This document shows positions 35,444-48,968 of a stretch of 64,000 nt of DNA, in pieces. Both the position numbers and the translations under genes were made by a program. This stretch comes from Auanema rhodensis. Its lineage: Eukaryota > Nematoda > Chromadorea > Rhabditida > Rhabditidae. A model generated the notes under the pieces. The model was not told where the DNA came from. It made no database searches and saw only the letters and a program-made list of their open reading frames with translations. Where the stretch lies: assembly GCA_964057225.1 (NCBI GenBank), contig OZ059898.1, forward strand, positions 9,982,001 to 10,046,000. The letters run 5' to 3'. The stretch's first letter is position 1; each line of letters opens with the position of its first letter.

Positions 35444-36471
35444 TTCGAAAATGTTAGATTGTTTCCGAAAAATTATGAAAAGTCAAGTTCTACTGATTTG
35501 AAGAAAATTGTAAATTTTAGAAAATAATTAAAAATAAGTTCTCTCTACTATTAACTGATTGTCGGCTAAAATATGGTAACAGTTTTTATGAAAAGTTTCC
35601 ATGATTAGGATTAAACAAAAAAAAGAATTAAAAAGAAACACTTCTTGTTTACTTACTTGATTATACTACTTGAAATTCGAAAAAAAGTAAAAAACAATTG
35701 AGAAAGCGACATAAACAGTTGAACGATTTGAAGAGAATTGTAAGTTTAAGAAAAGATTTAAAGTTTAGCTTTGTCTACTATTAACTGATTATCGGCTGAA
35801 ATATGGTGACAGTTTTTTATTAAAAGTTTCCATGATTAAGATTAAACAAAGAAAAAAAAATCAAAGAGAAACACTTCTTGTTTACTTATTTGATTATAAC
35901 ACTTGAAATTCCAACAAAAGTAAAGTAAAACTGTTAAAGCGAGTAAAACTGTTGAACGATTTGAAGACAATTGTAAGTTGAAGAAAAAAATTAAAGTTTA
36001 GCTTTGTCTACTATTAACTGATTATCGGCTGAAATATGGTGACAGTTTTTTATTAAAAGTTTCCATGATTAAGATTAAACAAAGAAAAAAAAATCAAAGA
36101 GAAACACTTCTTGTTTACTTATTTGATTATAACACTTGAAATTCCAACAAAAGTAAAGTAAAACTGTTAAAGCGAGTAAAACTGTTGAACGATTTGAAGA
36201 CAATTGTAAGTTGAAGAAAAAAATTAAAGTTTAGCTCTCTCTACTATTAACTGAATGTCGGCTAAAATAAGGTAACAGTTTTTATTAAAAGTTTCCATGA
36301 TTTAGATTAAACAAAGAAAAAAAATCAAAGAGAAACACTTCTTGTTTACTAATTTGATTATAACACTTGAAAATCCAACAAAAGTAAAATAAAACTGTGA
36401 AAGCGGGTAAAACTGTTGAACTAAAACAGTCTTTATAAAATATAAATGATATATTTTTATAAAAGTGAAGT

Positions 36472-36542
36472 TGCATCGGCCGGGAACCGAACCCGGGTCG
36501 CCCGCGTGGCAGGCGAGCATTCTACCACTGAACCACCGATGC
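36472..36542 (-). tRNA. tRNA-Gly(GCC) copy 33, T-loop A to G variant
   Basis: A56 to G in linear count (base 36487), the conserved A58 of standard tRNA numbering. The B box becomes GGTTCGGTTCC. This residue normally pairs with T54 inside the T loop, is a known m1A site, and sits in the TFIIIC-binding core, so function is doubtful. T4 trailer. Next copy 1324 bp on. Confidence 0.85.
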
Positions 36543-37795
36543 TTCGAAAATGTTAGATTGTTTCCGAAAAATTATGAAAAGTCAAGTTCTACTGATTTGA
36601 AGAGAATTGTAAGTTTTAGAAAATAATTAAAAATTAGTTCTCTCTACTATTAACTGATTGTCGGCTAAAATATGGTAACAGTTTTTATAAAAAGTTTCCA
36701 TGATTAGGATTAAACAAAAAAAAGAATTAAAGAGAAACACTTTTTGTTTACTTATTTGATTATAATACTTGAAATTCCAAAAACAGTAGAATAAAATTGA
36801 GAAATCGACAAAAACAGTTGAACGATTTGAAGAGAATTGTAAGTTTTAGAAAAGAATTAAAGTTCAGCTATCTCTACTATTAACTGACTATCGGCTAGAA
36901 TAAGGTAACAGTTTTTATTGAAAGTTTCCATGATTACGATTGAACAAAAAAAAATTAGAGAGAAACACTTCTTGTTTACTTACTTGATTATAATACTTGA
37001 AATTCCAAAAACAGTAAAATAAAATTGAGAAAGCGACAAAAACAGTTGAACGATTTGAAGACAATTGTAAGTTTAAGAAAAGAATTAAAGTTTAGCTTTG
37101 TCTACTATTAACTGATTATCGGCTGAAATATGGTGACAGTTTTTTTTTAAAAGTTTCCATGATTAAGATTAAACAAAGAAAAAAAAATCAAAGAGAAACA
37201 CTTCTTGTTTACTTATTTGATTATAATACTTGAAATTCCAAAAACAGTAGAATAAAATAGAGAAAGCGACGAAAAAAGTTGAACGATTTGAAGAGAATTG
37301 TAAGTTTTAGAAAAGAATTTAAGTTCAGCTATCTCTACTATTAACTGAATGTCGGCTGAAATATGATAACAGTTTTTATTAAAAGTTTCCATGATTAAGA
37401 TTAAACAAAGAAAAAAAATCATAGAGAAACACTTCTTGTTTACTTATTTGATTATAATACTTGAAATTCCAAAAACAGTAAAATAAAATAGAGAAAGCGA
37501 CGAAAAAAGTTGAACGATTTGAAGAGAATTGTAAGTTTTAGAAAAGAATTAAAGTTCAGCTCTTTCTACTATTAACTGAATGTCGGCTGAAATAAGGTAA
37601 CAGTTTTTATTAAAAGTTTCCATGATTTAGATTTAACAAAGAAAAAAAATCAAAGAGAAACACTTCTTGTTTACTAATTTGATTATAACACTTGAAAATC
37701 CAACAAAAGTAAAATAAAACTGTGAAAGCGGGTAAAACTGTTGAACTAAACAGTCTTTATAAAATATAAATGATATATTTTTATAAAAGTGAAGT

Positions 37796-37866
37796 TGCAT
37801 CGGCCGGGAATGGAACCCGGGTCGCCCGCGTGGCAGGCGAGCATTCTACCACTGAACCACCGATGC
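37796..37866 (-). tRNA. tRNA-Gly(GCC) copy 34, B-box variant
   Basis: G55 to C (standard position 57) changes the B box to GGTTCCATTCC. Position 57 is normally a purine in tRNAs, so Pol III factor binding and elbow structure are both suspect. Shared only with copy 35. Next copy 1324 bp on. Confidence 0.85.
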
Positions 37867-39119
37867 TTCGAAAATGTTAGATTGTTTCCAAAAAATTATG
37901 AAAAGTCAAGTTCTACTGATTTGAAGAAAATTGTAAGTTTTAGAAAATAATTAAAAATTAGTTCTCTCTACTATTAACTGATTGTCGGCTAAAATATGGT
38001 AACAGTTTTTATAAAAAGTTTCCATGATTAGGATTAAACAAAAAAAAGAATTAAAGAGAAACACTTTTTGTTTACTTATTTGATTATAATACTTGAAATT
38101 CCAAAAACAGTAGAATAAAATTGAGAAATCGACAAAAACAGTTGAACGATTTGAAGAGAATTGTAAGTTTTAGAAAAGAATTAAAGTTCAGCTATCTCTA
38201 CTATTAACTGACTATCGGCTAGAATAAGGTAACAGTTTTTATTGAAAGTTTCCATGATTACGATTGAACAAAAAAAAATTAGAGAGAAACACTTCTTGTT
38301 TACTTACTTGATTATAATACTTGAAATTCCAAAAACAGTAAAATAAAATTGAGAAAGCGACAAAAACAGTTGAACGATTTGAAGACAATTGTAAGTTTAA
38401 GAAAAGAATTAAAGTTTAGCTTTGTCTACTATTAACTGATTATCGGCTGAAATATGGTGACAGTTTTTTTTTAAAAGTTTCCATGATTAAGATTAAACAA
38501 AGAAAAAAAAATCAAAGAGAAACACTTCTTGTTTACTTATTTGATTATAATACTTGAAATTCCAAAAACAGTAGAATAAAATAGAGAAAGCGACGAAAAA
38601 AGTTGAACGATTTGAAGAGAATTGTAAGTTTTAGAAAAGAATTTAAGTTCAGCTATCTCTACTATTAACTGAATGTCGGCTGAAATATGATAACAGTTTT
38701 TATTAAAAGTTTCCATGATTAAGATTAAACAAAGAAAAAAAATCATAGAGAAACACTTCTTGTTTACTTATTTGATTATAATACTTGAAATTCCAAAAAC
38801 AGTAAAATAAAATAGAGAAAGCGACGAAAAAAGTTGAACGATTTGAAGAGAATTGTAAGTTTTAGAAAAGAATTAAAGTTCAGCTCTTTCTACTATTAAC
38901 TGAATGTCGGCTGAAATAAGGTAACAGTTTTTATTAAAAGTTTCCATGATTTAGATTTAACAAAGAAAAAAAATCAAAGAGAAACACTTCTTGTTTACTA
39001 ATTTGATTATAACACTTGAAAATCCAACAAAAGTAAAATAAAACTGTGAAAGCGGGTAAAACTGTTGAACTAAACAGTCTTTATAAAATATAAATGATAT
39101 ATTTTTATAAAAGTGAAGT

Positions 39120-39190
39120 TGCATCGGCCGGGAATGGAACCCGGGTCGCCCGCGTGGCAGGCGAGCATTCTACCACTGAACCACCGATGC
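39120..39190 (-). tRNA. tRNA-Gly(GCC) copy 35, B-box variant
   Basis: Same G55 to C change as copy 34, carried by the 1324-bp duplication. Its 5' flank differs by attataaaaag for attatgaaaag. Next copy 869 bp on. Confidence 0.85.
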
Positions 39191-39988
39191 TTCGAAAATG
39201 TTAGATTGTTTCCAAAAAATTATAAAAAGTCAAGTTCTACTGATTTGAAGAAAATTGTAAGTTTTAGAAAATAATTAAAAATTAGTTCTCTCTACTATTA
39301 ACTGATTGTCGGCTAAAATATGGTAACAGTTTTTATGAAAAGTTTCCATGATTAGGATTAAACAAAGAAAAAAGAATCAAAGAGAAACACTTCTTGTTTA
39401 CTTATTTGATTATAATACTTGAAATTCCGAAAACAGTAGAATAAAATGAAGAAAGCGACAAAAACAGTTGAACGATTTGAAGAGAATTGTAAGTTTAAGA
39501 AAAGATTTAAAGTTTAGCTTTGTCTACTATTAACTGATTATCGGCTGAATAATGGTGACAGTTTTTTATTAAAAGTTTCCATGATTAAGATTAAACAAAG
39601 AAAAAAAAATCAAAGAGAAACACTTCTTGTTTACTTACTTGATTATAATACTTGAAATTCCAAAAACAGTAAAATAAAACTGTTAAAGCGAGTAAAACTG
39701 TTGAACGATTTGAAGACAATTGTAAGTTGAAGAAAAAAATTAAAGTTTAGCTCTCTCTACTATTTAATGATTGTCGGCTAAAATATGGTAACAGTTTTTA
39801 TTAAAAGTTTCCATGATTAAGATTGAACAAAGAAAAAAAAATCAAAGAGAAACACTTCTTGTTTACTAATTTGATTATAACACTTGAAAATCCAACAAAA
39901 GTAAAATAAAACTGTAAAAGCGAGTAAAACTGTTGAAATAAAACAGTTTTTATTAAATATAAATGATATTTTTTTATAAAAATGAAGT

Positions 39989-40059
39989 TGCATCGGCCGG
40001 GAATCGAACCCGGGTCGCCCGCGTGGCAGGCGAGCATTCTACCACTGAACCACCGATGC
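39989..40059 (-). tRNA. tRNA-Gly(GCC) copy 36
   Basis: Majority sequence, T5 trailer. Followed by the longest tRNA-free run in the array; next copy 2944 bp on. Confidence 0.95.
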
Positions 40060-42932
40060 TTCGAAAATGTTAGATTGTTTCCGAAAAATTATGAAAAGTC
40101 AAGTTCTACTGATTTGAAGAGAATTGTAAGTTTTAGAAAAGAATTAAAGCTCAGCTATCTCTACTATTAACTGATTATCGGCTAAAATAAGGTAACAGTT
40201 TTTATTGAAAGTTTGCATGATTAAGATTAAACAAAGAAAAAAAATCAAAGAGAAACACTTCTTGTTTACTTATTTGATTATAATACTTGAAATTCCAAAA
40301 ACAGTAGAATAAAATAGAGAAAGCGACGAAAAAAGTTGAACGATTTGAAGAGAATTGTAAGTTTTAGAAAAGAATTAAAGTTCAGCTATCTCTACTATTA
40401 ACTGATTATCGGCTAAAATAAGGTAACAGTTTTTATTGAAAGTTTCCATGATTAAGATTAAACAAAGAAAAAAATCAAAGAGAAACACTTCTTGTTTACT
40501 TACTTGATTATAATACTTGAAATTCCAAAAACAGTAAAATAAAATTGAAAAAGCGACAAAAACAGTTGAACTATTTGAAGACAATTGTAAGTTGAAGAAT
40601 AAAATTAAAGTTTAGCTCTCTCTACTATTAACTGAATGTCGGCTAAAATATGGTAACAGTTTTTATTAAAAGTTTCCATGATTAAGACTAAACAAAGAAA
40701 AAAAATCAAAGAGAAACACTTCTTGTTTACTTATTTGATTATAATACTTGAAATTCCAAAAACAGTAGAATAAAATAGAGAAAGAGACGAAAAAAGTTGA
40801 ACGATTTGAAGAGAATTGTAAGTTTTAGAAAAGAATTAAAGTTCAGCTATCTCTACTATTAACTGATTATCGGCTAAAATAAGGTAACAGTTTTTATTGA
40901 AAGTTTCCATGATTAAGATTAAACAAAGAAAAAAATCAAAGAGAAACACTTCTTGTTTACTTACTTGATTATAATACTTGAAATTCCAAAAACAGTAAAA
41001 TAAAATTGAAAAAGCGGCAAAAACAGTTGAACTATTTGAAGACAATTGTAAGTTGAAGAATAATATTAAAGTTTAGCTCTCTCTACTATTAACTGAATGT
41101 CGGCTAAAATATGGTAACAGTTTTTATTAAAAGTTTCCATGATTAAGATTAAACAAAGAAAAAAAATCAAAGAGAAACACTTCTTGTTTACTTATTTGAT
41201 TATAATACTTGAAATTCCAAAAACAGTAGAATAAAATAAAGAAAGAGACGAAAAAAGTTGAACGATTTGAAGAGAATTGTAAGTGTAAGAAAAGATTTAA
41301 AGTTTAGCTTTGTCTACTATTAACTGATTATCGGCTGAATAATGGTGACAGTTTTTCATTAAAAGTTTCCATGATTAAGATTAAACAAAGAAAAAAAATC
41401 AAAGAGAAACACTTCTTGTTTACTTATTTGATTATAATACTTGAAATTCCAAAAACAGTAGAATAAAATAGAGAAAGCGACGAAAAAAGTTGAACGATTT
41501 GAAGAGAATTGTAAGTTTTAGAAAAGAATTAAAGTTCAGCTATCTCTACTATTAACTGATTATCGGCTAAAATAAGGTAACAGTTTTTATTGAAAGTTTC
41601 CATGATTAAGATTAAACAAAGAAAAAAATCAAAGAGAAACACTTCTTGTTTACTTACTTGATTATAATACTTGAAATTCCAAAAACAGTAAAATAAAATT
41701 GAAAAAGCGACAAAAACAGTTGAACTATTTGAAGACAATTGTAAGTTGAAGAATAAAATTAAAGTTTAGCTCTCTCTACTATTAACTGAATGTCGGCTAA
41801 AATATGGTAACAGTTTTTATTAAAAGTTTCCATGATTAAGACTAAACAAAGAAAAAAAATCAAAGAGAAACACTTCTTGTTTACTTATTTGATTATAATA
41901 CTTGAAATTCCAAAAACAGTAGAATAAAATAGAGAAAGAGACGAAAAAAGTTGAACGATTTGAAGAGAATTGTAAGTTTTAGAAAAGAATTAAAGTTCAG
42001 CTATCTCTACTATTAACTGATTATCGGCTAAAATAAGGTAACAGTTTTTATTGAAAGTTTCCATGATTAAGATTAAACAAAGAAAAAAATCAAAGAGAAA
42101 CACTTCTTGTTTACTTACTTGATTATAATACTTGAAATTCCAAAAACAGTAAAATAAAATTGAAAAAGCGACAAAAACAGTTGAACTATTTGAAGACAAT
42201 TGTAAGTTGAAGAATAATATTAAAGTTTAGCTCTCTCTACTATTAACTGAATGTCGGCTAAAATATGGTAACAGTTTTTATTAAAAGTTTCCATGATTAA
42301 GATTAAACAAAGAAAAAAAATCAAAGAGAAACACTTCTTGTTTACTTATTTGATTATAATACTTGAAATTCCAAAAACAGTAGAATAAAATAAAGAAAGA
42401 GACGAAAAAAGTTGAACGATTTGAAGAGAATTGTAAGTTTAAGAAAAGATTTAAAGTTTAGCTTTGTCTACTATTAACTGATTATCGGCTGAATAATGGT
42501 GACAGTTTTTCATTAAAAGTTTCCATGATTAAGATTAAACAAAGAAAAAAAAATCAAAGAGAAACACTTCTTGTTTACTTACTTGATTATAATACTTGAA
42601 ATTCCAAAAACAGTAAAATAAAACTGTTAAAGCGAGTAAAACTGTTGAACGATTTGAAGACAATTGTAAGTTGAAGAAAAAAATTAAAGTTTAGCTCTCT
42701 CTACTATTTAATGATTGTCGGCTAAAATATGGTAACAGTTTTTATTAAAAGTTTCCATGATTAAGATTGAACAAAGAAAAAAAAATCAAAGAGAAACACT
42801 TCTTGTTTACTAATTTGATTATAACACTTGAAAATCCAACAAAAGTAAAATAAAACTGTAAAAGCGAGTAAAACTGTTGAAATAAAACAGTTTTTATTAA
42901 ATATAAATGATATTTTTTTATAAAAATGAAGT
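40060..42932. repeat. tRNA-free run of 12 monomers with 1154-bp duplication
   Basis: The interval between copies 36 and 37 is 172 + 12 x 231 bp. Inside it a five-monomer block is repeated at offset 1154: monomers starting near 40375 and 40836 recur near 41529 and 41990. Both copies share attaagactaaacaaag and gaataatattaaag. No cassette relic is present, so tRNA-free monomers can be amplified on their own. Confidence 0.85.
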
Positions 42933-43003
42933 TGCATCGGCCGGGAATCGAACCCGGGTCGCCCGCGTGGCAGGCGAGCATTCTACCACTGAACCACCGA
43001 TGC
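42933..43003 (-). tRNA. tRNA-Gly(GCC) copy 37
   Basis: Majority sequence, T5 trailer. Next copy 868 bp on. Confidence 0.95.
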
Positions 43004-43800
43004 TTCGAAAATGTTAGATTGTTTCCGAAAAATTATGAAAAGTCAAGTTCTACTGATTTGAAGAGAATTGTAAGTTTTAGAAAAGAATTAAAGTTCAGCT
43101 ATCTCTACTATTAACTGATTATCGGCTAAAATAAGGTAACAGTTTTTATTAAAAGTTTCCATGATTAAGATTAAACAAAGAAAAAAAATCAAAGAGAAAC
43201 ACTTCTTGTTTACTTATTTGATTATAATACTTGAAATTCCAAAAACAGTAGAATAAAATAGAGAAAGAGACGAAAAAAGTTGAACGATTTGAAGAGAATT
43301 GTAAGTTTAAGAAAAGATTTAAAGTTTAGCTTTGTCTACTATTAACTGATTATCGGCTGAATAATGGTGACAGTTTTTCATTAAAAGTTTCCATGATTAA
43401 GATTAAACAAAGAAAAAAAAATCAAAGAGAAACACTTCTTGTTTACTTACTTGATTATAATACTTGAAATTCCAAAAACAGTAAAATAAAACTGTTAGAG
43501 CGAGTAAAACTGTTGAACGATTTGAAGACAATTGTAAGTTGAAGAAAAAAATTAAAGTTTAGCTCTCTCTACTATTTAATGATTGTCGGCTAAAATATGG
43601 TAACAGTTTTTATTAAAAGTTTCCATGATTAAGATTGAACAAAGAAAAAAAAATCAAAGAGAAACACTTCTTGTTTACTAATTTGATTATAACACTTGAA
43701 AATCCAACAAAAGTAAAATAAAACTGTAAAAGCGAGTAAAACTGTTGAAATAAAACAGTTTTTATTAAATATAAATGATATTTTTTTATAAAAATGAAGT

Positions 43801-43871
43801 TGCATCGGCCGGGAATCGAACCCGGGTCGCCCGCGTGGCAGGCGAGCATTCTACCACTGAACCACCGATGC
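43801..43871 (-). tRNA. tRNA-Gly(GCC) copy 38
   Basis: Majority sequence, T5 trailer. Next copy 1098 bp on. Confidence 0.95.
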
Positions 43872-44898
43872 TTCGAAAATGTTAGATTGTTTCCGAAAAA
43901 TTATGAAAAGTCAAGTTCTACTGATTTGAAGAGAATTGTAAGTTTTAGAAAAGAATTAAAGTTCAGCTATCTCTACTATTAACTGATTATCGGCTAAAAT
44001 AAGGTAACAGTATTTATTGAAAGTTTCCATGATTAAGATTAAACAAAGAAAAAAAATCAAAGAGAAACACTTCTTGTTTACTTATTTGATTATAATACTT
44101 GAAATTCCAAAAACAGTAGAATAAAATAGAGAAAGCGACGAAAAAAGTTGAACGATTTGAAGAGAATTGTAAGTTGAAGAATAAAATTAAAGTTTAGCTC
44201 TCTCTACTATTAACTGAATGTCGGCTAAAATATGGTAACAGTTTTTATTAAAAGTTTCCATGATTAAGATTAAACAAAGAAAAAAATCAAAGAGAAACAC
44301 TTCTTGTTTACTTATTTGATTATAATACTTGAAATTCCAAAAACAGTAGAATAAAATAGAGAAAGAGACGAAAAAAGTTGAACGATTTGAAGAGAATTGT
44401 AAGTTTAAGAAAAGATTTAAAGTTTAGCTTTGTCTACTATTAACTGATTATCGGCTGAATAATGGTGACAGTTTTTTATTAAAAGTTTCCATGATTAAGA
44501 TTAAACAAAGAAAAAAAAATCAAAGAGAAACACTTCTTGTTTACTTACTTGATTATAATACTTGAAATTCCAAAAACAGTAAAATAAAACTGTTAAAGCG
44601 AGTAAAACTGTTGAACGATTTGAAGACAATTGTAAGTTGAAGAAAAAAATTAAAGTTTAGCTCTCTCTACTATTTAATGATTGTCGGCTAAAATATGGTA
44701 ACAGTTTTTATTAAAAGTTTCCATGATTAAGATTGAACAAAGAAAAAAAAATCAAAGAGAAACACTTCTTGTTTACTAATTTGATTATAACACTTGAAAA
44801 TCCAACAAAAGTAAAATAAAACTGTAAAAGCGAGTAAAACTGTTGAAATAAAACAGTTTTTATTAAATATAAATGATATTTTTTTATAAAAATGAAGT

Positions 44899-44969
44899 TG
44901 CATCAGCCGGGAATCGAACCCGGGTCGCCCGCGTGGCAGGCGAGCATTCTACCACTGAACCACCGATGC
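44899..44969 (-). tRNA. tRNA-Gly(GCC) copy 39, acceptor wobble variant
   Basis: C65 to T (base 44905) turns acceptor pair G6-C65 into a G-T wobble, likely tolerated. Shared only with copy 44. T5 trailer. Next copy 1328 bp on. Confidence 0.93.
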
Positions 44970-46226
44970 TTCGAAAATGTTAGATTGTTTCCGAAAAATT
45001 ATGAAAAGTCAAGTTCTACTGATTTGAAGAGAATTGTAAGTTTTAGAAAAGAATTAAAGTTCAGCTATCTCTACTATTAACTGATTATCGGCTAAAATAA
45101 GGTAACAGTTTTTATTGAAAGTTTCCATGATTAAGATTAAACAAAGAAAAAAAATCAAAGAGAAACACTTCTTGTTTACTTATTTGATTATAATACTTGA
45201 AATTCCAAAAACAGTAGAATAAAATAGAGAAAGCGACGAAAAAAGTTGAACGATTTGAAGAGAATTGTAAGTTTTAGAAAAGAATTAAAGTTCAGCTATC
45301 TCTACTATTAACTGATTATCGGCTAAAATAAGGTAACAGTTTTTATTGAAAGTTTCCATGATTAAGATTAAACAAAGAAAAAAATCAAAGAGAAACACTT
45401 CTTGTTTACTTACTTGATTATAATACTTGAAATTCCAAAAACAGTAAAATAAAATTGAAAAAGCGACAAAAACAGTTGAACTATTTGAAGACAATTGTAA
45501 GTTGAAGAATAAAATTAAAGTTTAGCTCTCTCTACTATTAACTGAATGTCGGCTAAAATATGGTAACAGTTTTTATTAAAAGTTTCCATGATTAAGATTA
45601 AACAAAGAAAAAAAATCAAAGAGAAACACTTCTTGTTTACTTATTTGATTATAATACTTGAAATTCCAAAAACAGTAGAATAAAATAGAGAAAGAGACGA
45701 AAAAAGTTGAACGATTTGAAGAGAATTGTAAGTTTTAGAAAAGAATTAAAGTTTAGCTTTGTCTACTATTTAATAATTATCGGCTGAAATATGGTGACAG
45801 TTTTTTTTTAAAAGTTTCCATGATTAAGATTAATCAAAGAAAAAAAAATCAAAGAGAAACACTTCTTGTTTACTAATTTGATTATAACACTTGAAATTCC
45901 AACAAAAGTAAAGTAAAACTGTTAAAGCGAGTAAAACTGTTGAACAATTTGAAGACAATTGTAAGTTGAAGAATAAAATTAAAGTTTAGCTCTCTCTACT
46001 ATTAACTGAATGTCGGCTAAAATATGGTAACAGTTTTTATTAAAAGTTTCCATGATTAAGATTAAACAAAGAAAAAAAATCAAAGAGAAACACTTCTTGT
46101 TTACTAATTTGATTATAACACTTGAAATTCCAACAAAAGTAAAATAAAACTGTGAAAGCGGGTAAAACTGTTGAAATAAAACAGTCTTTATAAAATATAA
46201 ATGATATTTTTTTATAAAAGTGAAGT

Positions 46227-46297
46227 TGCATCGGCCGGGAATCGAACCCGGGTCGCCCGCGTGGCAGGCGAGCATTCTACCACTGAACCACCGATGC
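46227..46297 (-). tRNA. tRNA-Gly(GCC) copy 40
   Basis: Majority sequence, T4 trailer. Next copy 866 bp on. Confidence 0.95.
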
Positions 46298-47092
46298 TTC
46301 GAAAATGTTAGATTGTTTCCGAAAAATTATGAAAAGTCAAGTTCTACTGATTTGAAGAAAATTGTAAGTTTTAGAAAATAATTAAAAATAAGTTCTCTCT
46401 ACTATTAACTGATTGTCGGCTAAAATATGGTAACAGTTTTTATGAAAAGTTTCCATGATTAGGATTAAACAAAAAAAAGAATTAAAAAGAAACACTTCTT
46501 GTTTACTTACTTGATTATACTACTTGAAATTCGAAAAAAAGTAAAAAACAATTGAGAAAGCGACATAAACAGTTGAACGATTTGAAGAGAATTGTAAGTT
46601 TAAGAAAAGATTTAAAGTTTAGCTTTGTCTACTATTAACTGATTATCGGCTGAAATATGGTGACAGTTTTTTATTAAAAGTTTCCATGATTAAGATTAAA
46701 CAAAGAAAAAAAAATCAAAGAGAAACACTTCTTGTTTACTTATTTGATTATAACACTTGAAATTCCAACAAAAGTAAAGTAAAACTGTTAAAGCGAGTAA
46801 AACTGTTGAACGATTTGAAGACAATTGTAAGTTGAAGAAAAAAATTAAAGTTTAGCTCTCTCTACTATTAACTGAATGTCGGCTGAAATAAGGTAACAGT
46901 TTTTATTAAAAGTTTCCATGATTTAGATTAAACAAAGAAAAAAAATCAAAGAGAAACACTTCTTGTTTACTAATTTGATTATAACACTTGAAAATCCAAC
47001 AAAAGTAAAATAAAACTGTGAAAGCGGGTAAAACTGTTGAACTAAAACAGTCTTTATAAAATATAAATGATATATTTTTATAAAAGTGAAGT

Positions 47093-47163
47093 TGCATCGG
47101 CCGGGAATCGAACCCGGGTCGCCCGCGTGGCAGGCGAGCATTCTACCACTGAACCACCGATGC
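47093..47163 (-). tRNA. tRNA-Gly(GCC) copy 41
   Basis: Majority sequence, T4 trailer. Next copy 1096 bp on. Confidence 0.95.
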
Positions 47164-48188
47164 TTCGAAAATGTTAGATTGTTTCCGAAAAATTATGAAA
47201 AGTCAAGTTCTACTGATTTGAAGAGAATTGTAAGTTTTAGAAAATAATTAAAAATTAGTTCTCTCTACTATTAACTGATTGTCGGCTAAAATATGGTAAC
47301 AGTTTTTATAAAAAGTTTCCATGATTAGGATTAAACAAAAAAAAGATTTAAAGAGAAACACTTTTTGTTTACTTATTTGATTATAATACTTGAAATTCCA
47401 AAAACAGTAGAATAAAATTGAGAAATCGACAAAAACAGTTTAACGATTTGAAGAGAATTGTAAGTTTTAGAAAAGAATTAAAGTTCAGCTATCTCTACTA
47501 TTAACTGACTATCGGCTAGAATAAGGTTACAGTTTTTATTGAAAGTTTCCATGATTAAGATTGAACAAAAAAAAGAATTAAAAAGAAACACTTCTTGTTT
47601 ACTTACTTGATTATACTACTTGAAATTCGAAAAAAAGTAAAAAACAATTGAGAAAGCGACATAAACAGTTGAACGATTTGAAGAGAATTGTAAGTTTAAG
47701 AAAAGATTTAAAGTTTAGCTTTGTCTACTATTAACTGATTATCGGCTGAAATATGGTGACAGTTTTTTATTAAAAGTTTCCATGATTAAGATTAAACAAA
47801 GAAAAAAAAATCAAAGAGAAACACTTCTTGTTTACTTATTTGATTATAACACTTGAAATTCCAACAAAAGTAAAGTAAAACTGTTAAAGCGAGTAAAACT
47901 GTTGAACGATTTGAAGACAATTGTAAGTTGAAGAAAAAAATTAAAGTTTAGCTCTCTCTACTATTAACTGAATGTCGGCTGAAATAAGGTAACAGTTTTT
48001 ATTAAAAGTTTCCATGATTTAGATTAAACAAAGAAAAAAAATCAAAGAGAAACACTTCTTGTTTACTAATTTGATTATAACACTTGAAAATCCAACAAAA
48101 GTAAAATAAAACTGTGAAAGCGGGTAAAACTGTTGAACTAAAACAGTCTTTATAAAATATAAATAATATATTTTTATAAAAGTGAAGT

Positions 48189-48259
48189 TGCATCGGCCGG
48201 GAATCGAACCCGGGTCGCCCGCGTGGCAGGCGAGCATTCTACCACTGAACCACCGATGC
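48189..48259 (-). tRNA. tRNA-Gly(GCC) copy 42
   Basis: Majority sequence; downstream flank reads aaataatatat instead of aaatgatatat. Next copy 1513 bp on, the irregular value caused by collapsed monomers. Confidence 0.95.
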
Positions 48260-48840
48260 TTCGAAAATGTTAGATTGTTTCCGAAAAATTATGAAAAGTC
48301 AAGTTCTACTGATTTGAAGAGAATTGTAAGTTTTAGAAAAGAATTAAAAATAAGTTCTCTCTACTATTAACTGATTGTCGGCTAAAATATGGTAACAGTT
48401 TTTTTAAAAAGTTTCCATGATTAGGATTAAACAAAAAAAAGAATTAAAAAGAAACACTTCTTGTTTACTTACTTGATTATACTACTTGAAATTCGAAAAA
48501 AAGTAAAAAACAATTGAGAAAGCGACATAAACAGTTGAACGATTTGAAGAGAATTGTAAGTTTAAGAAAAAAATTAAAGTTTAGCTTTGTCTACTATTAA
48601 CTGATTATCGGCTGAAATATGGTGACAGTTTTTTATTAAAAGTTTCCATGATTAAGATTAAACAAAGAAAAAAAATCAAAGAGAAACACTTCTTGTTTAC
48701 TTATTTGATTATAATACTTGAAATTCCAAAAACAGTAGAATAAAATAGAGAAAGAGACGAAAAAAGTTGAACGATTTGAAGAGAATTGTAAGTTTTAGAA
48801 AAGAATTAAAGTTCAGCTATCTCTACTATTAACTGATTAT

Positions 48841-48968
48841 CAGCTAAAATAAGGTAACAGTTTTTATTAAAGCGAGTAAAACTGTTGAACGATTTGAAGA
48901 CAATCGGCTAAAATAAGGTAACAGTTTTTATTAAAGCGAGTAAAACTGTTGAACGATTTGAAGAAAAT
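48841..48968. repeat. Two 64-bp minirepeats from collapsed monomers
   Basis: Units 48841-48904 and 48905-48968. Each joins the monomer start (ggctaaaataagg) to its end (gcgagtaaaactgttgaac) at a shared ttaaa, removing about 150 internal bases. With the following monomer tail they make a 186-bp composite. The same pair recurs at 54397-54524 through the 5556-bp duplication. Confidence 0.88.

Larger units (their letters stand above)
36620..39270. repeat. 1324-bp tandem duplication
   Basis: Two adjacent 1324-bp units share private changes: gattacgattgaac (36932, 38256), aaaatcatagagaaac (37417, 38741), a cassette lacking one A (ctaaacagtc), and the B-box mutation in tRNA copies 34 and 35. Five monomers plus one cassette each. 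Borders are approximate. Confidence 0.85.
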
